A stretch of 64,000 nucleotides of DNA from contig NZ_CP110128.1 of NCBI RefSeq assembly GCF_028471945.1, positions 3,336,501 through 3,400,500 on the forward strand, written 5' to 3'. This document shows, in pieces, positions 44,640 through 53,321 of this stretch; position 1 is the stretch's first letter, and every line of letters starts with the position of its first letter. Source of the DNA: Pseudomonas sp. WJP1 (GTDB lineage Bacteria > Pseudomonadota > Gammaproteobacteria > Pseudomonadales > Pseudomonadaceae). The position numbers and the translations under genes were made by a program. A model generated the notes under the pieces. The model had not been told where the DNA came from. It did no database searches and was given only the letters and a program-made list of their open reading frames with translations.

Positions 44640-46216
44640 GGCTTGCCCCCTGCCTGATCCTGCAAGCTGAACTTCTGCTTCAGGAACTTCGCCGGCGATG
44701 TCGTCAGGTTCTGCAACCACTGCGCATCCGAAGCCGCCTGTTCGGTTTGCAGCGCTTTGCTCTGGCCCTTGCCCGGTGCCTTGTCCATCTTGATGTCGTC
44801 CGGTTTGACCTCGGGGGCATTCTGTTCGGCGCTTTCGGTGTCTTTCTGCAAGGCGATGGCCAGCGCCAGGTTGGCCGTGGCCTCAGGGAATTGCGGCTGC
44901 AGCTTCAGCGCCTGGGTGTAGGCCGCGATGGCTTCGTCGAACTTGAAGCGGCGCACGTAAATATTGCCCAGGTAAAAATACGCCTGGGGCGTTTGCAGCC
45001 GCGCGAAACTGGCCAGGGCCAGGTCGAAATCCGCGGCGTTGTAGGCGGCGATGCCTTTCCAGTACGGGTCGACAAAGTGCGCGGCGGCCTGCGGGAAATG
45101 TTCATGTTCGAAGGCCCAGCGACCTTGCTGGTCCGGGGTGAAAAAGGCATCGGTCAGCGCATTGGCTTGTGCTGGGGCCGGCTGCACGACAAGGCCGGCA
45201 GCCAGCACAAAACCGGCCATCCAGTTCAGGCTCCAGCCCTTGCGCACACTGAAAAACGCGATCAGCAACAGCGGCCAGCACAGCCAGTAGCCGGCGTCCT
45301 TCCAGTGCAGCTCATGCTGCTCATCACTGGCGCTCTGGAAATGCTGTTGGGCGTGCAGTTCCACCCAATCCAGGTCGTCGTCATTGAGCGTCAGGCTGCC
45401 TAGCGGCGCATCTGTGGCTGACGCGAGTTGCTTGAGTGCGGCCTGATCAAAACTGCCCAGTGCCGGCCGGCCATTGCTGTCGGTGCGCGGCTGGCCATTG
45501 GCGTCGCGAATGATCCCACCGTCCTCACTGCCGACTGCGAGGATCAGAACTTGCAGGTCGCTGCCATCCAGTTGTTTATCGAGGCCGGCCAGCGCCGAGG
45601 TGTCGGCACCGTCCGTGATCAGCAGCAGGGTGCCCGGGGATTTTTCCGCGGCCAGCAGGCGCTTGGCCTGATCGATCACCGCCCCGACATTTTTCCCCGG
45701 TTTGCCGATCAGCTCGGTGCCCAGGGCCTGAATGAAGCTGTCGAGCAGGGCCGGATCGTCAGTCGGGGGCAATACCAGGTGTGCGCTGCCAGCGTAGGCG
45801 ATCAGCGCATTGCGCACGCCGGCACGACGCTGGATCAGGTCGTGCAGCTTGTGCTTGGCCGCTTCCAGCCGACTGGGTTGAACGTCGCTGGCGTCCATCG
45901 ACGGCGACAGGTCAATGGCGATGATCAGCGGCGCCCGGTTTTCCAGGAAGTCCGGACGATCCTGTTCCCAGGTCGGCCCGGCGGCGGCAACCGCCCCCAG
46001 CATCAACAGCACGCAGACCAGGTGCACCGGGCGTAACCATTGCCGGTCCCGGGGGGTAATCAGCAAGTGCGGCAGCAAGTGCCCGGCGATGTTGCTGCGC
46101 AAACGCCGCTGCAAGTTGCGGCTACGACGCCACAGCAGCGGCAGCAGGGCAGCAAACGGTAGCAGCAACAGCCACAGTGGGCGCAGGAAATGGAAGTCGC
46201 TGAGGTTGATCTCCAT
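44636..46216 (-). CDS. BatB/BatC-type VWA-TPR membrane protein, copy 2
   Basis: 526 aa. Two N-terminal helices, VWA domain with intact MIDAS ([13 protein letters not shown] and LLITDGADT), further helices near 310-345, and a TPR ([20 protein letters not shown] and following). AGGAGG 8 nt before the ATG at 46216, one base after the BatA stop; the longer frame to 46288 overlaps BatA and is unlikely. The paralogue at 9813 has lost its MIDAS. Confidence 0.9.
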   Translation of the reverse strand: MEINLSDFHFLRPLWLLLLPFAALLPLLWRRSRNLQRRLRSNIAGHLLPHLLITPRDRQWLRPVHLVCVLLMLGAVAAAGPTWEQDRPDFLENRAPLIIAIDLSPSMDASDVQPSRLEAAKHKLHDLIQRRAGVRNALIAYAGSAHLVLPPTDDPALLDSFIQALGTELIGKPGKNVGAVIDQAKRLLAAEKSPGTLLLITDGADTSALAGLDKQLDGSDLQVLILAVGSEDGGIIRDANGQPRTDSNGRPALGSFDQAALKQLASATDAPLGSLTLNDDDLDWVELHAQQHFQSASDEQHELHWKDAGYWLCWPLLLIAFFSVRKGWSLNWMAGFVLAAGLVVQPAPAQANALTDAFFTPDQQGRWAFEHEHFPQAAAHFVDPYWKGIAAYNAADFDLALASFARLQTPQAYFYLGNIYVRRFKFDEAIAAYTQALKLQPQFPEATANLALAIALQKDTESAEQNAPEVKPDDIKMDKAPGKGQSKALQTEQAASDAQWLQNLTTSPAKFLKQKFSLQDQAGGKP

Positions 46217-46217
46217 C

Positions 46218-47210
46218 TCAAGCCTCCTGGCGCTGACGAGCGATGGACAAGCGCGGCAGTAGCATGGCGCACAGGTGGTAGAGCGCAAGCAGGGCGATCG
46301 CCGCCCCGAGCGGCCACCAGAACAGGTCTCGCTTGGGTTGGTGGCTGAGGGTTTTCACTTGATGCGGGGTGAGTGTGTCGAGGGTGCTGTAGACCTGATC
46401 CAGCGCGTTGCGGTCTTCGGCGCGGAAGAACTTGCCGCCTGTCGCCGTGGCGATCTGCTGCAGGCCCTGCAAGTTGACCTTGGCCTCACCGGAGGCGTCA
46501 GGATCGCCAATGCCGATGGTGTGAATCACCACGCCTTTGGCCGCGGCCATTTGCGCCGCGTGGTCCGGGGTGATCGCACTGCTGGTGTCGTTGCCGTCGG
46601 TGAGCAGGATCACGACTTTTTCCTGCTCATGGGCCTGATCGAGCAGTTTCAGGCTCAAGCCAATGGCATCACCGATCGCCGTGTTGGGGCCGGCCATGCC
46701 GATGCCGGTGTCGTCCAGCAACAACGACAGGCTGGCATGATCGAGGGTCAAGGGCGCCTGGGGGTACGCGCCACTGCCGAACACGATGAGGCCGAGGCGA
46801 TCCTCTTTACGCTTGTCGATAAAGCCATGCACTACTTCCTTGACCGCTGCCAGGCGATTGATCTTCTGGCCATTGGCGTCAGTGAAGTCGGTGGTTTCCA
46901 TGGACTGGGAGATGTCAATGGCCAGCATCAGGTCGCGCACCGGTTGCTGGCGCTCGATGGGCTTTTCCACGTACACCGGCCGGGCCGCCGCCAGCAGCAA
47001 CAGTGCCCACACCAGCAGGTTCAGCAGCAATTGCCAGGAGTTGGTGCGCGTACCGGCCTGGCTCGGCACCTGGCCGACTGCGCGGCTCATGGCACTGAAA
47101 AACGGCACGCGCACGGCGCTGCGCGCTTCACGGTAATCGGGCAGGTAGCGATAACCCAGCCACGGCAACGGCAGCAGAAGTAACAGCCAGGGGTAATCAA
47201 GCTGCCACAT
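46218..47210 (-). CDS. BatA-type VWA membrane protein, copy 2
   Basis: 330 aa. N-terminal helix (LDYPWLLLLLPLPWLGY), second helix near 56-70, VWA domain with MIDAS LAIDISQSMETTD and LLTDGNDTSS, and a C-terminal helix. Start 47210 (MWQLDYPWLL) with GGAG 8 nt before; overlaps DUF4381 by 14 bp. Corresponds to the copy at 11543. Confidence 0.9.
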   Translation of the reverse strand: MWQLDYPWLLLLLPLPWLGYRYLPDYREARSAVRVPFFSAMSRAVGQVPSQAGTRTNSWQLLLNLLVWALLLLAAARPVYVEKPIERQQPVRDLMLAIDISQSMETTDFTDANGQKINRLAAVKEVVHGFIDKRKEDRLGLIVFGSGAYPQAPLTLDHASLSLLLDDTGIGMAGPNTAIGDAIGLSLKLLDQAHEQEKVVILLTDGNDTSSAITPDHAAQMAAAKGVVIHTIGIGDPDASGEAKVNLQGLQQIATATGGKFFRAEDRNALDQVYSTLDTLTPHQVKTLSHQPKRDLFWWPLGAAIALLALYHLCAMLLPRLSIARQRQEA

Positions 47211-47775
47211 GATGACGCTCCACCCAAAGTTTGCAGGTGTCGAACAATTGCTGGCGTTGCTCGTTCGGCATGGCGCGCAGCACTGCATCAGGGGCGTAGG
47301 CGAGTTGCGACAGTTCTTGGCTGAAGTTGGCGGGCAGGGGCTCTTTGCTGTGGCGCTGCAGAAAGGCCTGCCAATCCTTCCCGCCTAGCGCGGTCACCTG
47401 TGGGAGTGAGCCTGCTCGCGATAGCGTTGGATCAGTCGGCAAGGATTTTGAATGTGAGGGCCCCATCGCGAGCAGGCTCGCTCCTACAGGTTTTGTGTTG
47501 GGCATGGAGATGGCCACACGCTTGAGCAGCTCTGGGAGCTCACGCAACGCATTCAGGTCATCGCTGCGCTTTTGCAGCTGCGCCAATCGCAGCAACGCCT
47601 CCCGCCGATAACGGTCCCGTCGCCATTGCCAATAACGCCGCGCACCCAGCAGTACAACCGCGACGACAAACACTGCGAGCAACACCCACCATCCCCAGGT
47701 CTGCGGCGCGTAGCTGACCGGCGCTGGCAGGGCGATCTCCTTGAGTTGCTCAATACTCGGGACATTCGGGTTCAT
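47197..47775 (-). CDS. DUF4381 membrane protein, copy 2, carrying an in-frame REPIN
   Basis: 192 aa. Single helix near 28-45 (WGWWVLLAVFVVAVVLLG) and the DUF4381 domain. Residues 94-124, beginning PVGASLLAMGPSHS, are encoded by a 93-bp REPIN (47398-47490), so exactly 31 codons have been inserted without frame loss. The insertion falls between LLKRVAISMP and VTALGGKDWQAF, where copy 1 has LLKRLCRNHYP and LNGRKWLAF. The gene remains open and coupled on both sides. Confidence 0.87.
   Translation of the reverse strand: MNPNVPSIEQLKEIALPAPVSYAPQTWGWWVLLAVFVVAVVLLGARRYWQWRRDRYRREALLRLAQLQKRSDDLNALRELPELLKRVAISMPNTKPVGASLLAMGPSHSKSLPTDPTLSRAGSLPQVTALGGKDWQAFLQRHSKEPLPANFSQELSQLAYAPDAVLRAMPNEQRQQLFDTCKLWVERHHVAA
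47398..47490. repeat. REPIN inside the DUF4381 gene
   Basis: 93 bp, inverted pair ctgtgggagtgagcctgctc... / ...gagcaggctcgctcctacagg with a spacer. It lies wholly in coding sequence, a rare location because these elements normally sit between genes. Confidence 0.93.
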
Positions 47776-48707
47776 CGCCGCGCTCCCGCTTGCTTGCCCA
47801 GCTCGGCCCGCAGTTGTTCGTGCGCTTCGGTGGCGGTGCTGAACATCATCAACGGCACCTGGCTGCGCCGCAGCAACGTGGCCACGTCCTTGAGCCGGCC
47901 ACTTAGAAAGTCGCCCAACGGCTGATGCACCTGACGCCGCTCCACCGCCAGTTCAACCTGCAGCTGGCCTTGGGTGACCAACAGGCGGCCATTTTTCGGC
48001 AGGTTCAACGCCAAGGGGTCGTAGACCTGCATGGCAATCACATCGTTGTGCGCCGACAGTTGGCGCATCAGCTGCAAGGTGCGCTCGCCGGCACCGGCAA
48101 AGTCGCTGACGATGCAGATCAAATGATCGTGTCCGGCCAGCGCCAGGCACTGCTGCAAGACCTTGTCGAGCTGGTCTTCGCCTTCGGCGTCCGGGTTGGC
48201 CGCGTTCAGTTCCTGATTCTGCTGGGCGATACGGCTGCACAAGGCTTCGATCCGCTTGCGACTGCGCAGCGGGGCTATCGCGTCGATACGCTGATCGTTG
48301 AACACCAGGCCGCCAACCCGATCCCCCGCGTTGAACACCATCCACGCCGCCAAAGCGCCGAGTTCGGCGGCGATGGCAGATTTGAAGCTGCGTTGCGAGC
48401 CGAAAAACATGCTCATGCGCTGGTCGACCAGGATCAGCGCCGGGCGATCGCGCTCTTCGGTGAAGGTGCGCACCACCGGTTTGCCGGTGCGCAGCGACGC
48501 ACGCCAGTCGAGGTGGCGCAAATCGTCTCCCGGCTGATAGCGGCGCAGTTCATCGAAGTTCAAGCCACGGCCACGCAGGCGCGAGGCATGGTTGCCGGCC
48601 AGAATGCTGCCTTGTGGCTGACGCGCGAGAAAACTCAGGTCACGGGCCTTGAACTCCAGGGCCATCAATTGCGCCAGAGAGACGTAGACCAGGCCATCGA
48701 TGTTCAT
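47772..48707 (-). CDS. DUF58 protein, copy 2
   Basis: 311 aa. DUF58 core: GRGLNFDELRRYQPGDDLRH and DWRASLRTGKPVVRTF, and VWA-like LILVDQRMSMFFGS. Start at 48707, ATGA overlap with the MoxR stop; the longer frame to 48866 is antisense to family conservation. Corresponds to the copy at 13106. Confidence 0.9.
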   Translation of the reverse strand: MNIDGLVYVSLAQLMALEFKARDLSFLARQPQGSILAGNHASRLRGRGLNFDELRRYQPGDDLRHLDWRASLRTGKPVVRTFTEERDRPALILVDQRMSMFFGSQRSFKSAIAAELGALAAWMVFNAGDRVGGLVFNDQRIDAIAPLRSRKRIEALCSRIAQQNQELNAANPDAEGEDQLDKVLQQCLALAGHDHLICIVSDFAGAGERTLQLMRQLSAHNDVIAMQVYDPLALNLPKNGRLLVTQGQLQVELAVERRQVHQPLGDFLSGRLKDVATLLRRSQVPLMMFSTATEAHEQLRAELGKQAGARR

Positions 48708-49684
48708 GCCGGGATCGCAACCTTGTCGAGCAAACGGTCGAGTACCTGGTCGGCCGTCACGCCGTCCGCCACTGCGTCGTAGCTCAATTGCAGGCGATGA
48801 CGCAGCACCGGGTGCACCACGGCGCGCACGTTGTCCGGCGAAACGAAGTCCTGGGCCTGCAACCACGCATCGGCGCGGGCACAGCGGTCCAGGCCGATGC
48901 CGCCGCGCGGGCTGGCACCGATGGCGATCCAGCGACCGAGGTCGGCATCGTAGTCGGCGGGGTGACGCGTGGCGTTGATCAGGTCGATCAGGTAGCGGTC
49001 GATGGCCGGGGACACGTGCACCGCACTGACTTCCCGGCGTGCGGCGAAGATCACGTCCTGGGCCAGGGCGAAGCCTTGCACCGCGGCGGTCTTGGCGCCA
49101 AGGGCCTGTTCTTCTTCGCGCAGCAGGCGCAGCACCTGGCTCTCGTTTTCCGCACTCGGATAGTCGAGCAGCACCTTCATCAGGAAGCGGTCCATCTGCG
49201 CTTCCGGCAGCGGGTAGGTGCCTTCCTGTTCGATCGGGTTCTGGGTCGCAACCACGATGAACAGCTCCGGCAGCGCATGGCTGTTGCCGGCCACGGTGAT
49301 CTGCCGTTCTTCCATGGCTTCGAGCAGCGCGGCCTGGACCTTGGCCGGCGCACGGTTGATTTCGTCGGCCAGGATCAGGTTGCCGAACAGCGGGCCCGGC
49401 TGGAAGCGGATCTCGTTTTTACCCTCGACCTGGTGCAGCACCTCAGCGCCGGTGATGTCGGATGGCAGCAGGTCGGGGGTGAACTGGATACGGCTCATCT
49501 TCGCGTCCAGGTGCTTGGCCAGCGCCTTGACGGTGCGGGTCTTGGCCAGCCCCGGCAGGCTTTCCAGCAACAAGTGCCCGTTAGCCAGCAGGCCGACGAG
49601 GATCTGCCGGATCACCTGGTCCTGGCCGAGCACGGCTTCGGCGATGCTGGCTTGCAGGGCGTTGAGGTCGGTGAGTGCGCTCAT
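48704..49684 (-). CDS. MoxR-family AAA+ ATPase, copy 2
   Basis: 326 aa. Walker A region LESLPGLAKT (Ser where copy 1 has Gly), Walker B LILADEINRAPAK, sensor ATQNPIEQEGTYPLPEAQ. Ribosome site AGGAGCAAGC before the ATG. Starts the Bat part of the eleven-gene run, 8 bp after the channel-like gene, so it may be co-transcribed with the genes upstream. Confidence 0.92.
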   Translation of the reverse strand: MSALTDLNALQASIAEAVLGQDQVIRQILVGLLANGHLLLESLPGLAKTRTVKALAKHLDAKMSRIQFTPDLLPSDITGAEVLHQVEGKNEIRFQPGPLFGNLILADEINRAPAKVQAALLEAMEERQITVAGNSHALPELFIVVATQNPIEQEGTYPLPEAQMDRFLMKVLLDYPSAENESQVLRLLREEEQALGAKTAAVQGFALAQDVIFAARREVSAVHVSPAIDRYLIDLINATRHPADYDADLGRWIAIGASPRGGIGLDRCARADAWLQAQDFVSPDNVRAVVHPVLRHRLQLSYDAVADGVTADQVLDRLLDKVAIPA

Positions 49685-49692
49685 GCTTGCTC

Positions 49693-50640
49693 CTAGAAAA
49701 ACGCCAACGTCAGGTTGATCGAAAAACCGTTGCCTTCGGGCCGGTTCTTGGTGTCGAACTCCGGAATCCAGCGAGCATTGAAGTTGGCCTGGGCATCGGC
49801 GAACTTGCCCTGCCAGCCAAATGTCGGGCCGGCACCCACCGAACGTCCGCGAAAACCGCTATCGGCACCTGACCCGGTGTCGTCGGTGAGCTGCTGGATG
49901 TAACCCGCCGCCAAACCGGCGTTCCAGCCGTTGCCGAAACCGTGGGTCCACAGCGCGTCGAGGGTGAAGATGTCGCCGTTTTTATAATCGGTGGCGTCGT
50001 TCTCGGTGTAGAACTCAAGCCCCCCGGACAGGGTGAACTCGCCGCCCTTACCGTCGAGGTGGGTGAAGGCCACGGTGGGCATGAAGGTGTAATTGTTCTG
50101 GCCGGCGTTGGCCAGGCGATCATCGTTGTAGGCGCCGGTCGGCACGTAGATCGGCAGCGAGAGCGAAAGATGGTTGACCTCGTCGAGGTGGTAGCCGGCG
50201 GCGATGGGCGTCACCAGCATGTCGGCGAACTGGGTGGCAGTGTCTTCGGTGCCCAGGGTCCTGCCACGCGGGCCGGTGATGCTCGCGGTGATGTCGGTGT
50301 ACTGCACCGGCACGCCGATGGCCGAGGCGTAGTTCCAGCTGCCCTTGCCGGTATCCCAGACGTGGGTGAAGTTGGCCATGGTGTAGGAGATTTTCAGGTC
50401 CAGGCCGGTACTCAGGGCGCCCACGATGGGCACCTGTGCATTGCCCTTGAGCTCGCCGTCGTACCAGAAACTGCTCAACGACATCACCCAGCCGGGTTCC
50501 GGTGGCACGATCCCGGCATTGGAAAATACCTGCAGGCCGGTCATCGGCCGGCCGCCGCCACCTTCAGCCGCCAGCAGCAACGGGCTGGCGCCGACCATGC
50601 ACAAGGCCAACAACGGACGTACAACAAAAGCCCTGACCAT
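49693..50640 (-). CDS. Outer-membrane channel-like protein (phenol MetA/SphA-like)
   Basis: 315 aa. Signal peptide (VVRPLLALCMVGASPLLLAAE), then a beta-barrel-like alternation ending in the aromatic FSINLTLAFF. It resembles the MetA-pathway phenol-degradation group of small porin-like proteins. Start at 50640 (MVRAFVV) with GGAG 8 nt before; a start at 50652 is less supported. 43 bp after the DUF1254 gene. Confidence 0.8.
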   Translation of the reverse strand: MVRAFVVRPLLALCMVGASPLLLAAEGGGGRPMTGLQVFSNAGIVPPEPGWVMSLSSFWYDGELKGNAQVPIVGALSTGLDLKISYTMANFTHVWDTGKGSWNYASAIGVPVQYTDITASITGPRGRTLGTEDTATQFADMLVTPIAAGYHLDEVNHLSLSLPIYVPTGAYNDDRLANAGQNNYTFMPTVAFTHLDGKGGEFTLSGGLEFYTENDATDYKNGDIFTLDALWTHGFGNGWNAGLAAGYIQQLTDDTGSGADSGFRGRSVGAGPTFGWQGKFADAQANFNARWIPEFDTKNRPEGNGFSINLTLAFF

Positions 50641-50683
50641 CAACGACTCCATTTACCTGTTTTGTTTAATTCAACACTCGGCG

Positions 50684-52135
50684 TCATTCCACGGCCGTGA
50701 TGTCGTCGAGTTTCCAGCTCTTGTCGAAATAAGGCAGGGTTGGGGCATACAGGCGGAAATAGCTGAACCAGTGTTTGCCCGGCAGGGTTTGCACCCAGTT
50801 GGTTTCGAAACCTTCTGGTGCGGTGGGACCGAAGTACAGGTCCACCGAACCGTCGGCGTTCATTTTCAGGTCCTGGCGCGACGACAGGTCGGCCTTGCGC
50901 TGCGGGTTGTCGATCAGGCAGCGACTGTCGATGTCGTACACGGTCATCGACCAGAATTGCTTGGCCGGCGGGTTGGCTCCGACGTGCAAGCGATAGCTTT
51001 TGCCGCCGTCGAGCCAGTTGCCTTTGGCATCGGTATAGGCGCCGAGGTAGGTCTGGCCCAGCCCCGGGGTTTTCGAGACCATGCCTTTGGTGTTGGTCAC
51101 CGCCTCGTAGAACCAGGCGCTGCGTTCCCATAACTGGTCGTAATAGGCAACGCGCTGGGAAGGATCGGTAATGTTTAACACCTTGTCCCACTGGCGGTCC
51201 GGCCAGTATTGGGCGCCGGGGAAACGCTTGGCGAAGGTATTGGCCTTGGCGATCAGCTCGCCGATCTGTGCACCTTGTTCCAGGGCCTTGCGTTGATTGG
51301 CGTCAGGGTTGAAGGGCTTGTCCTTCTCGATGCCCAGGCTGGCAAGCATGGCCATGTAGAAACGATCACGTTCGTTGACCGGTTCTTTCTGGATGATCTG
51401 GTGCAAGCGTTCCCAGTACGCCATTGCCCGTGGCTGGGTGCCGGACCAGGCTTTGCCGCCGGGGGAGAGCAGTCGGGTCTGGTCAGGCTCCCCACGCTTG
51501 GCGTAGGGGTACATCCTGAATTGTCCGACCAACGCCTTGCCTTTGGCCGGGTCGGGATCGAGCACGCGAAATCCCACCAGCACGTTCATTGTTTGCGACT
51601 TGGCCAGGTAATACTTGCCAGCATCGGCCGGTGGCTCGGCGCCCGGTGGCAACACCAGGTATTTGCCACCCTTGCCTTTGTCCGGGCCGGTCTGGCCCAT
51701 GTCGATGATCGCGCGTTGCCAGAAGTCGCCAACACCGCCTGCGGTCGGCCCGGGGGGCAGCTCGATCACCAGCGGGCCGGTTTCATTGAGATCGACGAAA
51801 CCCAGGATGTAGGGCGTGGTGGCGTTGGCGGTGATGACGCCGAGCTTGTCTTCGTAACTGTCGAGCACCATCAGGTCGCCACTGCGGGCGCCCAGTTTGT
51901 CGCGAAACTCCCCCTGCCATTGCGCGTAGGACACCAGCGGCAACGCCCACAGGTAACTCTGGGTCGCTTGCTGGAAATCCAGTTCGGCATAGAGCTTGGC
52001 GATGGATTCATGGGCCGGCAGTTCACCTTCCATGGCGATCTGGCCGATCCGGGTATCCGGCTCCTGGGCACCGACCCCGCAACTGACGAACATCGTCATC
52101 AGGCTGAAACCGGCTGCGCGAATCGCACCGTGCAT
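50684..52135 (-). CDS. DUF1254/DUF1214 periplasmic protein
   Basis: 483 aa. Signal peptide (AAGFSLMTMFVSCGVGA), then DUF1254 (about 50-170; VLDSYEDKLGVITANATTPY) and DUF1214 (about 360-470; FWSMTVYDIDSRCLIDNPQ). The family is widespread, with uncertain enzymatic or binding role. AAGGA 7 nt before the ATG; 9 bp after the next gene upstream. Confidence 0.9.
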   Translation of the reverse strand: MHGAIRAAGFSLMTMFVSCGVGAQEPDTRIGQIAMEGELPAHESIAKLYAELDFQQATQSYLWALPLVSYAQWQGEFRDKLGARSGDLMVLDSYEDKLGVITANATTPYILGFVDLNETGPLVIELPPGPTAGGVGDFWQRAIIDMGQTGPDKGKGGKYLVLPPGAEPPADAGKYYLAKSQTMNVLVGFRVLDPDPAKGKALVGQFRMYPYAKRGEPDQTRLLSPGGKAWSGTQPRAMAYWERLHQIIQKEPVNERDRFYMAMLASLGIEKDKPFNPDANQRKALEQGAQIGELIAKANTFAKRFPGAQYWPDRQWDKVLNITDPSQRVAYYDQLWERSAWFYEAVTNTKGMVSKTPGLGQTYLGAYTDAKGNWLDGGKSYRLHVGANPPAKQFWSMTVYDIDSRCLIDNPQRKADLSSRQDLKMNADGSVDLYFGPTAPEGFETNWVQTLPGKHWFSYFRLYAPTLPYFDKSWKLDDITAVE

Positions 52136-52144
52136 AGGGATTCC

Positions 52145-52936
52145 TTATTTGCCGAAGGTGGCGTTGAGGCCGACAAACAGCGTGAACTGCGGCATGCCAT
52201 CGCCTTTTTTCTCGACGGTCCATTGCGGTTCGATGAAGGCGTTGAGGATATTGGGCCCGTCTTTCCACACTTTGCCGCCACCCAAGCCGAGTGGGATGTA
52301 GTGGGTGTCGTTCTTCAGGTCGAAGGTCCAGATGCCGGTGGAACGCAGGTACCAGCCTTTTTCCAGGTTATGGATGATGAAGGGCTGCATCGTTGCGCTT
52401 TCGACGTGGGGCCGGTCGTGGTCTCCGGCGAACGAACTCTGGTATTGCACCAGCGCGCCCAGCAGCCCGCGGGGTGAAGAGTCGATAGCGACCGCGGCCA
52501 GGCCGCCTTGCCATTTGCCTGTGCCGAGTTCGTCCTGATCGGCAGTGGGGGCGGTCAGCATCGGGCCGATGCCCAACTGCACGCCTTCGGTCTTCACCAG
52601 GAATATATCGAACAGGTTCAGGTCACCTTCGCCGGTGCTGTAGCCACCGTTCGGGTCCGGGTGGGTACTGATCGGCGCCGTGGCGCGGATCAATTGCGGC
52701 ACGCCAATGTAATCATTGGGCGCAATCGGCAGCGTGCCGCGTATCAGCAGGTCGTTGGTATGGATATTGGAGTCGTAGTACCTGGGGGTGTAGTAGTCCT
52801 GGGCGCTCATGCCCGGCGCGAAGTTCAGCGGGTTGTTGCTTTTGTTGGCGGTCTCGGCGTTGTCCGCATGGGCGCACAAAACAGGCGCAAGCGAAGCCAT
52901 CAGAAGATAGGCGTGCATCCCCAATTTGTTTGTCAT
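52145..52936 (-). CDS. Outer-membrane protein, often annotated neuromedin U-like
   Basis: 263 aa. Signal peptide (LLMASLAPVLCAHA), acidic-polar start, then beta-barrel-like strands and a C-terminal FTLFVGLNATFGK. Resembles proteins annotated 'neuromedin U' in Pseudomonas, which look like small transporters. First gene of the run. Start 52936 (MTNKLGMHAYL) chosen; the longer frame to 53014 reads like non-coding sequence. Confidence 0.75.
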   Translation of the reverse strand: MTNKLGMHAYLLMASLAPVLCAHADNAETANKSNNPLNFAPGMSAQDYYTPRYYDSNIHTNDLLIRGTLPIAPNDYIGVPQLIRATAPISTHPDPNGGYSTGEGDLNLFDIFLVKTEGVQLGIGPMLTAPTADQDELGTGKWQGGLAAVAIDSSPRGLLGALVQYQSSFAGDHDRPHVESATMQPFIIHNLEKGWYLRSTGIWTFDLKNDTHYIPLGLGGGKVWKDGPNILNAFIEPQWTVEKKGDGMPQFTLFVGLNATFGK

Positions 52937-53222
52937 GATTCCCCGATTCCTTGGTGGCTCATTTGGACAACCCGGCACTTGGCGGCCGTTACGACGTAGT
53001 CTCTTTCTGATCAAGCCTGTAGGACATGTCTTTTGAACCTAGCAGCTAAATGGGGGTTAGCCAGTCCAAGGGATTAATTCTTTGGTTTTTTGTACAAGTT
53101 TTTCGATGTTTTTGTGTACTAAAAAGTTAATACGAATCAAGGGATTGGAAAACAAAGAGCCCGCCATCGGTAGGAGAACGATGGCGGGCTTGTGGTTTTT
53201 TGTGGCGAGGCGGTAGTGGTGG
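52937..53222. promoter_or_regulatory. AT-rich promoter region and hairpin upstream of the operon
   Basis: AT-rich sequence at 53051-53150 should contain the promoter of the minus-strand operon. A perfect hairpin AGCCCGCCATCG / CGATGGCGGGCT (53158-53190), with T-rich sequence on the plus side, may terminate transcription from the RHS gene or the plus strand. Confidence 0.55.
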
Positions 53223-53321
53223 TTAAGGCGGGTCAAGATTATTCAGCATCCGATTCACTGCCATCTCTCCCAGCACGATCGACGGCTGAATACCCGGCAG
53301 GGTGTGGCTCTGCGGCCCATT
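53223..53321 (-). pseudogene. Possible C-terminal remnant of a deleted gene
   Basis: A minus-strand frame downstream of RHS-core gene 2 reads LPGIQPSIVLGEMAVNRML then NNLDPP and TAA, with no start codon. It looks like the end of an oxidoreductase-type protein cut by the RHS gene, but it is short and no family was identified. Confidence 0.35.
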
